Shown piece by piece: positions 37,836 through 47,901 of a stretch of DNA of 64,000 nucleotides. The position numbers and the translations under genes were made by a program. The stretch comes from Scleromitrula shiraiana (taxonomy: Eukaryota > Ascomycota > Leotiomycetes > Helotiales > Sclerotiniaceae), in NCBI GenBank assembly GCA_028455995.1, contig JABELC010000010.1:124001-188000 (forward strand), given 5' to 3'. The notes beneath the pieces are model-generated. The model was not told the origin of the DNA and made no database searches. It saw only the letters and a program-made list of their open reading frames with translations. Within the stretch, counting starts at the first letter, position 1, and the number at the start of each line of letters is the position of its first letter.

Positions 37836-38627
37836 TCAGCGAATACCGTCCAAAAATTGATATATTTTATTAATAGCTTCCCAATACCCCATGATTTCGA
37901 CGACAATTAAAAAGCACCTCCATAGGAATTCAACTGGAAAAAATGCTATCCGTAGTACACCAGCTACCATATTGAAAATGAATCTAAATAGAGCTCCGAT
38001 TTTGAAGAACATTGATAATATCGTGAATGTTAGGAGCAGAGCTACAAAAATATCAGAATCGCCTACACGGCGTCCGAGTGTGGCGTAGTATTGATCATCA
38101 AAATTGAGATACTCTCCGAGCTTGTTGTTGAGTAATCCATTGAGGTTGGTGTGGAATAGTTTTCCATTGCCCAAAAGATTGTTGAAGAACGTCTGGGAAT
38201 AGTAGAAACCACTATATATTGATGATCCTTCTAAGAGGTCGTAATCTTCGATATCGGTTGGTATTGTAACTTCGAGGCCATCCATCTCGCAATCCTCATC
38301 TATGAAGTGCAGTTGTATAGTTTTCGTCCCTGTTTTATCTTTAATGATTGTTGAGGCTCGATTCTTCCATATTGTTTCTTTTACAGGTTCTTCCAGCCAC
38401 CAAAATCTACCTTTCTTCTCCAATCTACTGTAAGCATAATCGACCAAATTCAAGGCTTTAACTTTTTTCATATCTGAGACGAAACTCCTGAATGAGCCAC
38501 TAAGACGAATTGCTCTTCTTATATCTAGACGCGCCTTCTTGATTTCTTCCTGGTTTGCCCACGGAGGAATATTGAGGTTATAAGTATCATATCCATATTT
38601 GCACGCCCCTGGGACAGATACCAACAT
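37836..38627 (-). CDS. hypothetical membrane protein
   Basis: Single uninterrupted frame, 263 residues. The N-terminal two thirds are soluble-looking with many aromatic and charged residues (e.g. KGRFWWLEEPVKETIWKNR; a conserved-looking DEDCEMDGLEVTIP). Residues about 190-245 are two or three hydrophobic helices (DIFVALLLTFTILSMFF, FRFIFNMVAGVLRIAFFPVEF, FLIVVEIMGYW). There is no signal peptide at the start, so it would be a tail-embedded membrane protein. I do not recognise the family. Codon use is somewhat AT-rich relative to neighbours, which is compatible with a lineage-specific gene. The reading frame's length and coherent membrane pattern are the support for calling it. Confidence 0.65.
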   Translation of the reverse strand: MLVSVPGACKYGYDTYNLNIPPWANQEEIKKARLDIRRAIRLSGSFRSFVSDMKKVKALNLVDYAYSRLEKKGRFWWLEEPVKETIWKNRASTIIKDKTGTKTIQLHFIDEDCEMDGLEVTIPTDIEDYDLLEGSSIYSGFYYSQTFFNNLLGNGKLFHTNLNGLLNNKLGEYLNFDDQYYATLGRRVGDSDIFVALLLTFTILSMFFKIGALFRFIFNMVAGVLRIAFFPVEFLWRCFLIVVEIMGYWEAINKIYQFLDGIR

Positions 38628-39556
38628 TTTTACAGATTTAATTGAATATTCATATGATGGGTGAGAAAATTTGATAATAAATGGAATTTATTTGAAAATC
38701 ACTAGAAACATGTAAAGAGAATACTAGATAGGTACCAGCACTATGACTGATCGAGATATGCAACCCTTTGTCCCGAATTTTCCTTTGCGTTGTATTAGAA
38801 GTTGAAGGACTAGGATTCTTTTGATATTATCGTTGAATTTGGTATTGAAACGATCTTGAACAAAGTAGAATATCAATTAAACAAAGGACTGAAACAAAAA
38901 CGGCGTTGGTAACACTCATGCGAGCTGTTCAAATTATGAATGTCCGCTCAATCAATAAGAGATCACCCAATGTATAATGTAAATGTTTATATTCTAAACA
39001 AACAGTTCCCATTTGGCAGTCATCCTTATCTTGTCGCATATCTTGTTTAACTATGAATGGGGATAAAACATTGCATGAGTGTATAATATCAAGACCTGTA
39101 TCTGTGATATCCAGCCCGGCGGTAAGTATACGACACCAGAGAATAAGATGTAGAATCACAGAATCTATACCCTGAAGCATCTCATAACATAATATATATT
39201 AATCTAAGGTTGTGTCCATAGCTTTCAGAAAAGACGTCTTCCCAAGAATCAAAAATTCAAAATTGTATATCAAAACAACGAAACATCATTCTAAGTGCTT
39301 TTATACATATATGGAGCTTAAAATTTCCTTAGCAACACTACTATTGAGTCTTGGCGTGAAACATGTATACTAGTTGGCAGTAGCGAGGTAAGAGTGGTTA
39401 AATGGGTATGACTTGAATGCAACCACGCTTTCGATCTTTATCTTCGTCTATCAGTAGAGAAGCTTTTGCTTTTGATCAAGCGAGTACCTCGTGAAGAGGA
39501 AAAGACAATGAGTGTATAATAATAATTTAGAGGTCGCTTAACATATCAACAATTAA
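38628..39556. other. intergenic
   Basis: About 930 bases, moderately AT-rich, upstream of the membrane-protein gene and of the tRNA. The 83-residue frame at 38929-39180 has no recognisable features. Confidence 0.4.
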
Positions 39557-39649
39557 GTCGCTATGGCGGAGTGGTTAACGCGGCAGACTCGAATAAATCC
39601 TCGATATCTGTTTCTTTCGGGAGCGCAGGTTCAAATCCTGCTGGCGACG
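39557..39649 (+). tRNA. tRNA-Ser(CGA) with a 12-base intron
   Basis: Acceptor stem GTCGCTA pairs with TGGCGAC, with discriminator G. D arm TGGCGGAGTGGTTAACGC; anticodon stem GCAGA/TCTGT with loop CTCGAA-A and anticodon CGA at 39590-39592. The intron lies at 39594-39605, one base after the anticodon, the standard nuclear position. Long variable arm with a TTCG loop (class II, as serine tRNAs have), T arm GCAGG-TTCAAAT-CCTGC containing the internal B box. The fungal tRNA-Ser(CGA) of yeast also carries an intron at this place. A T-rich Pol III terminator follows directly. Confidence 0.95.
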
Positions 39650-39658
39650 TTTCTTTTG
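39650..39658 (+). terminator. RNA polymerase III terminator of tRNA-Ser
   Basis: GTTTCTTTT directly after the discriminator base; the final T4 run is a standard Pol III stop. Confidence 0.7.
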
Positions 39659-39813
39659 AAGCTTTTCACATTCAATTATCTCATGTGGTTGATTTAATAT
39701 TCGTTTTTGAAGTTTGGATGATTTTTTGGTGATGTGTTGTGATCTTGTCCACTAAGTCCATATTTTTATTGATTATATCGGTGATTCGGTGGTTCGGTGT
39801 TTCTAATGGATCC

Positions 39814-39895
39814 GTGCACCAGCCGAGTTGCCCCTGCGCTTCCCGAAAGAAACAGATATCGAGTCTGCCGCGTCACGGAGCTAAAAATAGATCAC
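39814..39895 (-). pseudogene. degenerate tRNA-Ser(CGA) pseudogene, inverted
   Basis: The minus strand here matches the tRNA-Ser upstream: about 40 bases from 39833 to 39872 (GCGGCAGACTCGA ... TATCTGTTTCTTTCGG ... GCGCAGG) are near-identical, with weaker similarity on both sides (D arm and T arm damaged). The acceptor stem no longer pairs and the B box is lost, so it cannot be functional. It lacks 11 or 12 bases of the intron, with a junction that fits deletion between two CTCGA direct repeats rather than splicing. Confidence 0.7.
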
Positions 39896-40716
39896 GTCGC
39901 TACGCTCCTTGCGATTTATGTTGAGGTGATTTGGATGATGAAAGATTATGTTAGTTGTTCACTATTAATGATCTTGGATTGAAGGTGACCTCGGGTGGAT
40001 TATTATGGGCTGAATGTGCTATTAGCACTAGCCACCAGTGGGTAAGCTAATTTACCCATCACTCATAAAAAATCCGAATCTATATATTTTGATTGCCTAG
40101 CTTGTAGTTGAACATTCGAGCATTCAAATTGTTTGATATCAAGTTAAACAACATAATAGTTTCGGAGATCGATAGTAACTCAAATGATATACCATAGACA
40201 CGTTCTTTGGCGCGCTAGCTTGACTCGAGCTTCTCTAGTTTTCACAACTATCTTTCTATCTATCGGTTTAAAGCGAACCACAATTCATTGTATTTGTAAA
40301 ATGAGCTGTTGAAATTCTGAGTATCCATCCTTTTCATATACAATCAATTATATATATTTAATATCACAATATCTATACTATAGATAAGCATTCACAGTGA
40401 TCTTTACATGTATCGAACAGGAAAGGATTAAATACTACACATTGACTATTCTTTGCTAAATACCAAAAAATCAGTCTTAGAATCATCTTTAGATTTCTAG
40501 CAATCTATTTTTCGATGGCTATTCAAGATAAAAACATTTGAATATATTTTCCTCTAATTTGTTCTGAATGTACGTTTTGAATGCAATATCAAAGTAGTTT
40601 TCAACTTTGTAGATCTTTGATATCTATTGAAGATAAGGACATTCAAACTAACTAAGCATATAGTGATTCATTAACTAAATGGATATCTAAAACTTCAATG
40701 GCTCGTATAGAGAGCT
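39896..40716. other. intergenic
   Basis: About 820 AT-leaning bases at the 3' side of the DUF3431 gene. No gene or repeat recognised. Confidence 0.4.
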
Positions 40717-41823
40717 CTATAATCCTCGATTCATATGGTTAACTGCCCAATCATCTGGAAGTTTTAAATTCTTCGGTAGAATATACCTTCCCCTACAACT
40801 TCCCCCTTGTTTACTGCATTGCAGGTCCTCACAGATTCCATATAACTTACAATAACATTCTCCTGCCGTCGGACATGCATACCCATTCAATCTTTCCAAA
40901 TCCACTCTTCCTTTCCCCCCATCCTCTCCACCACTTACCGGAGCATCAACAAACAATATATGCCACAAATAACTCATGATCCTTCCGATAACCTTATCAT
41001 CTTTCAATCCCGCAATAGAAGAAGTCCTAGTATCCAATAACCACTGTCTCAACGCAACATATTCCTCCTTACTATGTCTCCAAATCGCTTCCCTCCCCAC
41101 CACAAACTGTGCACAACACTGAGCCTTCAAAGTTTCTCTCCCGCCCAGCTTTCCCTCTTCCCCAAACAACACACCAAAAGCATTACCCATTAACGCATCA
41201 CTCTTAGCTCTTTTATCCCAGGATTGCAAACGCGCTTGCATACTATTTTCCATACTCCCCTGAGGCTTGGCACCCGCTCGACAGGTACTTAAACTCCAGT
41301 CGCATTTGAGATTATGATAATTATGGGGATGGAGCGCACGTGAGATGTTGAGGGATGTGAGGAGTGAGAGATTATCATATAATGGGTGGTCATTATGCCA
41401 TTGATACCTATTCCCATGAACGAATACGACGCCTGAAGAGGGGATATTGGCGTAATTATCGATCATAAATGTTAGATAGGGCATTGCTTCATTGGCTCGG
41501 TTGGCGGGGACTTGAAGTGTATTTGATGATGAGGAGGAATCGACATTGTAGATACAGATGTGGTATTTTTCGCCAAGTGATTCAAACCAGATAGTATCCC
41601 CATCAGCTTGTACTCGGGATACAACAAGGGCGGGTTTCTCGGTGTCTTTCAATCCAGGACATATTCCGTGGGCGGGTGGGACGGATGATTTATATTGGTA
41701 TCGGATTCGTGTCCATGGGTATGTAGTATTTGATGAAGGAGGACGATTTATGTAGATAATTAGGAAGAGAACGCCGAAGAAAAGAGAGAAATGTACAAGG
41801 GCTTTTCGAGTTTTGCGTCGCAT
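40717..41823 (-). CDS. DUF3431 family type II membrane protein
   Basis: Single exon, 368 residues from the ATG at 41823 (an in-frame ATG at 41859 would add 12 residues; the later start is preferred because MRRKTRKALVHFSLFFGVLFLIIYI is a typical short basic tail plus signal anchor). The luminal part carries the marks of fungal DUF3431 proteins: FMIDNYANIPSSGVVFVHGNRYQWHND (residues about 120-145), a CCAQFVV motif near 240, and a Cys-rich C-terminal module (CPTAGECYCKLYGICEDLQC). Family function is unproven; the anchor-plus-lumen layout resembles Golgi glycosyltransferase-type proteins. Distances and motifs are complete and no break is seen. Confidence 0.88.
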   Translation of the reverse strand: MRRKTRKALVHFSLFFGVLFLIIYINRPPSSNTTYPWTRIRYQYKSSVPPAHGICPGLKDTEKPALVVSRVQADGDTIWFESLGEKYHICIYNVDSSSSSNTLQVPANRANEAMPYLTFMIDNYANIPSSGVVFVHGNRYQWHNDHPLYDNLSLLTSLNISRALHPHNYHNLKCDWSLSTCRAGAKPQGSMENSMQARLQSWDKRAKSDALMGNAFGVLFGEEGKLGGRETLKAQCCAQFVVGREAIWRHSKEEYVALRQWLLDTRTSSIAGLKDDKVIGRIMSYLWHILFVDAPVSGGEDGGKGRVDLERLNGYACPTAGECYCKLYGICEDLQCSKQGGSCRGRYILPKNLKLPDDWAVNHMNRGL

Positions 41824-41859
41824 GTTTTCTGTTTTATGTGTGTAATTATAACATTGCAA

Positions 41860-42218
41860 TGGAAGTTCAGGATTTTTTATTATGGGGATAGATGAGGTTT
41901 ATAGGACACTCGAGGGTCTGCTACTGCATAATCTTAACAACCAAGCTTCCCCTAAGCCTTATATAAAACATAATTTTGTCTCTACCATGACTAACTACCT
42001 AGGTATAGTTAAAGCAGTAACAGATCTACAAGATATCATATTTGAAACTACTTATTTTGCCTTTTTTTTAGTAAAATATCAAGCTTTGTAAACTCAAATT
42101 GTATATTCTATCCTACATTGGGCTTGGATAAAGCTTAGTTTGCTGAGATTATACCGTAGCCCACGGATGCTACGGGCACTAGTTATAGGGGGTGTACCCG
42201 TTCGAACTAGCATGATTC
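41860..42218. other. upstream of DUF3431 gene; possible Helitron-like terminus
   Basis: Holds the hairpin CCGTAGC-8 bases-GCTACGG at 42154-42175 followed three bases later by CTAG-T (42179-42183), an arrangement like a Helitron 3' end. No 5' partner identified, so this remains a suggestion. Confidence 0.3.
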
Positions 42219-42691
42219 GATCTAGTCCGCCCCATTCGCAAATATCGCCCATTTATAAACGGGCTATCTCATTAATAAATCGGTTTATTCTATTGATCAA
42301 TACAAAATAATTTGCGAATAAAGCATCTCGTTGATTAATCGATTTAAAATTAAATTCTTTGATTAAAATAGATTCAACATTTCATAAATATTATTGTTTA
42401 TTTGGTTTTTTATAAAATCGAATTTAATAATATTAATAATAAAATCAAAAATAATAATAAAAAAATAAAAACATAAATATTAAAATAAAAAAAAAATAAA
42501 AAACATCAAAAGAAATAAAAATGTTTTTGAAAAAATATGTCTTCAAAATTATTTAATTAATGAACTAACTAGCTAATTAATCAATAAGATATTCCATTCG
42601 CGAAAAAAAAGCCGATTTATCAATAGGATACTAGTAGTAGTACTAGTCGATTTGTAAATGAGCGATATTTGCGAATAAGGCGGACCAGATC
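42219..42691. mobile_element. second TIR element family (473 bp, MITE-like)
   Basis: The left end GATCTAGTCCGCCCCATTCG and, on the other strand, the right end GATCTGGTCCGCCTTATTCG start inverted repeats of roughly 40 bases (continuing CAAATATCGC.CATTTA). The interior is AT-rich without coding capacity, with a further internal inverted match (CTAATTAATCAATAAG-like). Unrelated to the CCCTACGG family. Target duplication cannot be set with certainty because the outermost bases GATC are palindromic. Confidence 0.75.
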
Positions 42692-43806
42692 GGTCGAAAC
42701 ATTTTGATATTGCCGAACCTCTCAATCTTCTCGTTTCCAATATCAAATCATATATGCACTCATTTTATCTAAGCTGTTTATATTCCACAAAATCAAGCGG
42801 AGTAGATTCAGGGGAATATCATTCAATGATTTCGTGTATGATTGTTGCATATTGAGATGTTGGTCAATTAACTGATGTCATCCACCACTATTATGTAAAG
42901 GGGTATTAATTCGGAAAAGCCCTTCGATTGAATATGCTGAATAGGGAGATACGGTACGAGAGAAGGTAATTCAAGAGAAACCATTGAGAGCGCCAATTTC
43001 CGTGTGTACGCTTCACCCAGGGAAGCAAATCTTGTAGCAGGGCACTTGAGTGGTACTCTACAATGAGAACCGCAAACGTTCTTACTAAGATGCAACGACC
43101 ACCAGAATAGGACGGAAGAGGTATTTCGATGAAAGATGAGTTCGGGGCCGGATGTTGGAAGTTTAGATGGGAAAAAGCATGGATGGATATTAGTGAAGGA
43201 ATTGAATAATCACCATGAGGTAGTTGCTGCGCGGACGAGAAGCCATAGTGGGGATCAACTCGCATTCGACAAGTTGGCTAATATTGAATTGTTGAAAAGT
43301 GAAGCCCCGTCTTGTAGCAAGTGGAATACTATGTTTGTCATTTCGGCGCTAGCTGTATTCAAAGCATGTAAAGAGGGAAGTCAGAAGTCTGTAGCTGGGT
43401 CTATAGAGGACTTTGCGTTCAGCCCAACTCCGGCGGATTTGTTGGGAATGATTGCGACTTAGCCGGAGAATAAGAATCACAGGAGATATCACGAAGGAGA
43501 GCATTCAGAAGAACCAAAAGATTTGAGCATCAACCATAATAATATAATAGTAAGGAATGACTAGTCACATACAAGATGTAATATAGGAAAGAGAATAGCA
43601 ATGAATAAGAGAAAGATCTTAAATCTATTACTATCCTCTTTTCTACATCATCCACAACCAATCATCTGCACAGAAAACACTCTCCACCATTTATTCCTCC
43701 ATATTGACCCTGAAAGCCCCACTATCCATCCATTATCCTACATATCCTCCTAACTCCCTACATATCCTCCTAACTCCCTTCCAATCCACTCCCAAAGATA
43801 TTAAAT
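42692..43806. other. 1.1 kb gene-less stretch downstream of the Egh16-like gene
   Basis: GC-normal. Overlapping frames on both strands (42868-43265 minus, 43136-43462 plus) show no family features or splice-supported structure. Two copies of CTACATATCCTCCTAACTCC lie at 43737-43777. No gene called. Confidence 0.4.
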
Positions 43807-44617
43807 CTAAGCACGGAACTTAGCACCGATGGTTCTCTTCTCAGCAGGAGCGGTAGTGTTAGAGGCAGCAGAGGCACCAGAGGCACCAGAGGCACCAGCC
43901 ATTTGGAAAGCAGCAACACCACCGAAGGGACCAGCTCCCGATGGGTTAGCAAGCTTAACCAAGCAGACATTGGATTGTCCACCGGCGGTACCAGAGCAGG
44001 TCATACCAGCTGGCATTTGAACCGCAATTGGGTAGTCCTCGTTGACGTTCTTGGCACGCTTGACAATACCAAGATTGACGAGAGATCTCATCATGAGGGA
44101 ACGTTGCTTTGGTGCGGCGATGTTACCCTTGGTACCTGGTACTTGAGTGGTAACCTTGGCTTGGGTACCGGTGGAGAAAGCACCAGTTCCGGTAGGGTCG
44201 ACAATGGCGGAGTAAGGACCGGCTCCGTCAGTTGTGACGATGTGGATGGTTCCGGAGATGGATCCTCCGTCAGAGACTTGAGGAAGAGTGCTACCGGACA
44301 TGGCCATGACAGCAGTCATATCAGCCATGGTGTTAGGACCAGCCTTAGTCTTTCCGAGACCGTCGGTAGCGGCGTTCTTGCTGTTGAAGACGGTGGTGTC
44401 GACTTCAGTTTGCTTGTTGGTTCCGGCACCTGGGATGACGGCACCTTGGATACCAAGACCGGTGGTGTTTCCACCTTGGTCACCAGTCTGTTGTGAAAAA
44501 TTATTAGTAAATGGAAGGAAGATGAGAAGAGAAGAGGAATTGACTCACCAAAACTGCGATCTTGCCATGGGCGGCAACGAGAGGGATGATAGCGGCGATG
44601 GCGATTGAGTAACGCAT
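43807..44617 (-). CDS. Egh16-like (DUF3129) secreted virulence-associated protein
   Basis: Exons 44617-44549 and 44487-43807 (61-base intron, GTGAGT donor, CAG acceptor, phase 0), 249 residues. The signal peptide (MRYSIAIAAIIPLVAAHG) ends near residue 16-17, giving a mature His at the N-terminus. The mature protein shows the family signature: GDQGGNTTGLGIQ near 25-37, FNSKNAATDGLGKTKAGPN near 57-75, and a Cys pair in MTCSGTAGGQSNVC. The C-terminal part has a Gly-Ala-Ser triplet repeat (GASGASGASAAS) and a basic tail. The family (Blumeria gEgh16, Magnaporthe GAS1/GAS2) is expressed in appressoria and contributes to host penetration; its biochemical role is not settled. Codon use is strongly biased (GCC, ACC, GGT), suggesting high expression. 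Confidence 0.92.
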
Positions 44618-46571
44618 TTTGATTGTTGGGGGTTGGGGTTGGTTGGGTTTTAAGTCTAAAAAATTATGAAAAAGTTGTAAAGATTGTAATGCGGTCACGA
44701 ATCAATCGTAAGCGACTATAAGAATGTAAAGATGATTTAAAAGGTTGGAAATGAACTGAAAAACTGTTGAATGCTGCTGAGAGAAATTGAAAACGAAGGG
44801 ATATTGAGGTCCTTTAATACTTTCTTGATCATGAGCAAAGAGGCGCCAGTGAAGCTATGTTCAGACCACTCATGCAGGCGGGGGGACGGCACCCATTGAG
44901 AAACCTGCAAATAGTTTCCTTTAGTTTGATATCTGACTTGGTCCTCCAAAGAAAATGGACAATAGTAACGATGCGAAGTCAGGGCTTGCTTTGCTTGCTT
45001 GTTGCCTTGATGTTACATCAAAGCCATCAGACTCAATGTGGAACCAAACAATCAAACCACTATCAAAATAGTGGAGGCAAAGTGAGTGACCGGATGAAAG
45101 AAAGTCCAGATTGGTACTCAATGCAATGATCCTAACTTCGTGGCATTGAGGTTTGACTTGAAATGGGTTGCTTGTCGAAACAGAATGCGGAGAGGCTTTC
45201 TAGGATGTAGAATTCAATTCAACTAAAGATTGTGGTCTACCGAAACAGACATTGTTTTCGCCTTGACAAAGTTCCAACGATATCGATTTTCAAAAATATC
45301 TTGGCAGTTGTAGTCAAACAGGGACAGGTTTCTCCGTCCGTGCACCGTTTCTAAAAGCCACACCCGACTGGGAGACATAGTGACTAGATATTCAAGATTA
45401 AATGTTTGAGGTTTCGACTTTCTGCTAAACTGTTTTGGCTGGAATAGGAACTACCCTAGCATCTTGGACATTTAGTCATGATCAGTATATCAAAAAAAGA
45501 AAAGAAAGGATGAATCAGCATTCTCATCTTAAATAACATGACTATGTCCTTTACAGATGAGACCACCGAATCAGCCTGCTTCTTTACAGTCTCCTTTGTT
45601 AACTTTCGATATATGTTAGAGAACATCGCGGTCTAATTAGACATTGCCAAACAAATTAGCAATGACCGAGAACGCTGATGCAGATGAAATGAACATTTCC
45701 TACCACCACTAGTAGTATTCATGACTCCTACTTTCTGTTGACCAATCTTTGTTGAAAATCGTATAGTTTGATTCTTCATTGTTATCTGATACATGGGATC
45801 CTTACGCCAATCAAAGAATTTACACATTCGATTGTAGATCGTCATACCCTTAAAGTGTGGGACTTGGTCGTAACTACTCGAGTTTCTCGCAAACCCACCA
45901 TGTAGGGAAATATTTGCTAATTAATGTATCAAAATGCTTGAGGCTGTGGATGTGACCCAGCCACAGGTCGTTCATTTTGTGACTCTTGTATCTTGTCTGA
46001 TCTGACATATCTTACAATGGTAATTGGAGTTGTGGGCTTGGAAAGTTTTGGCGATGATCACGTGCTTAGCCCTGAAGAACCACGGCCGTTTTCCACTACT
46101 CCGAGTCGGTATATAATAATTATACTTCAATCAATGATACTATTTTAAATTATAATAATACTAGTATGATATATATAATTATAATCAAAAAATCTATTTC
46201 TATTTATATAATTGGCTTTAACAAACTTGAATCATCATTATCATGATTGATTACTAGTAATTCATTATCATATTTTAAAAAGTTGTTAATTCCGAGTCAT
46301 CGATTTATTTATGTTTACACTCAGGCTAAAGCTAGACCTAAATACACTTAGACCCTTCGGGCAATCTCAAGTAAAAGATAAATATCATTGGTCAAAAAAT
46401 TTCTATGTGGGGCAGTATATCGAAGGGTCTGAGGATGAGATAAGGCGTTTCACTGGCAGTAATAGAAGCATCAGATCGTAATTGCATAGAACCAATGCAT
46501 GCTCGGATATATTTGTGTGAGCGCCGTGATTCATCCGACTCCTTATACTGACCAAACAATACTATGGTCTT
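44618..46571. other. about 2 kb upstream of the Egh16-like gene
   Basis: No supported gene. GC-normal near the gene, AT-rich from about 46100 to 46300, then normal up to the transposon edge. Likely a long promoter region; no specific site is claimed. Confidence 0.4.
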
Positions 46572-46968
46572 AGTCCCTACAGTATCATCTATTCAAGGAA
46601 TCAACCTGAATAGAATTCAATAGTTTCTTTAAATGGACTTTAGGAAATCAGTTATTTTAGTATTTGAATATGATACTAAAAGTTTAAATATTGATATATT
46701 AAATTTATAATTAACTAAAAATTTAATTTTATATAACTTGAATATAAAATAATTCTTAAATTTGAAAATTAATTTTAAATAAAATTTATTAAATCATATT
46801 TAAAAATGATTTCGTTATTAATTTCAAATTATAAAATTATTTAGTTTTTTAATGAATTTTTATTAATTACTAGCTAGTATTATCATAATATAGTTTTAAA
46901 ATTCTATATAACTTGAATTTATATAAATAAATTTATTATTAGTAAAAAGAACTTGAATAAGAAAAACA

Positions 46969-47098
46969 TGTCAAGGTAGTAAAGTTGTTGATTCATAAGG
47001 AACTAAGTCTAAGCTGGCTAAAGAAGGCCGACTATATAGAAGTGGTTTCGGCCTTGTGGCCTGAGGCCACACTTGTACAGAACCTTAGAACCGTGACA
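46969..47098. mobile_element. 130-bp solo-LTR-like insertion
   Basis: GC-normal island inside the AT-rich element C. Begins TGTCA and ends TGACA (inverted termini), flanked by the 5-bp duplication AAACA (46964-46968 and 47099-47103). These are the marks of a solo LTR, or a very small LTR element, of a family different from the copia elements here. It contains an internal inverted motif (GGCCTTGTGGCCTGAGGCC). Its lack of RIP-like AT shift suggests that it was inserted later, or is too short to be recognised by RIP. Confidence 0.7.
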
Positions 47099-47741
47099 AA
47101 ACAATAATGATTTTTTACTATAAAAATTATAATAATTGAAACTATATTTGTATTTTTTAATATATATTAATATAAAAAATATATATAAAATATATAAAAT
47201 TAACTTTAATATATTACTAATCATATTACTAAAAAATATTGAAGTCTAAGTATATTAATTTTTAATATAAATATCATATAATACAACTTGAACTTGAATA
47301 ATATATATCATAAAATATATATAATAAAACGTGAATATATATAACTTATATAATAAAAATAAAAATATATTCAAGTTCATGTTAATTTTATATACTAATA
47401 CTAGTATTATATTAATTTAATATTATTAAATAATTATTCAAAATAAATTTAAATATCAAAATAAATTTAAATATCAATAGAGAATTTAAATTGAATTTAT
47501 ATTAATATAACTTGAATCATTTCTCAAAAATCAATTTATAATATAATTGAAATTCGAATTATAATGCGAAAAATTTCTTTTTTGAATGGTATTCACTGGC
47601 AAGATATTCTTGAATAGGTGATACTGTCCTTACGGTATCACTTATTCAGGGAGCGAACCTGAATAGAATTCAATGAGTTCTTTAAATGAACTTTAGGAAA
47701 TCGGCCATTTTAATGTTTAAGTACATTAAAAGTTTAAATAT

Positions 47742-47901
47742 TGTGGTTTTACTTCGGTTTAAGTCGTACGATTATAGTATTGTAGTTTGTGTTTGATATT
47801 CTTATTATTGATCTATCTATAGTACAAATTATTAGATCATATATATATATGATTGTGATCATATATTTATTATATGCTACCTTGTAATCTATATCCTAAC
47901 A
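47742..47901 (-). repeat. 3' LTR of the copia in copy D
   Basis: 160 bases, starts (plus strand) TGTGGTTTTACTTCGG, ends ATATCCTAACA; the least RIP-altered outer terminus of the set. Confidence 0.88.

Noticed and set aside
39814..39895. tRNA pseudogene as a retrocopy of a spliced tRNA
   Set aside because: The junction reads CTCGATATCTG; splicing would give CTCGAAATCTG. Deletion between CTCGA repeats fits exactly.
43136..43462. 108-residue plus-strand frame near the Egh16-like gene
   Set aside because: Overlapped by equally long minus-strand frames, no recognisable features, no splice-supported context.
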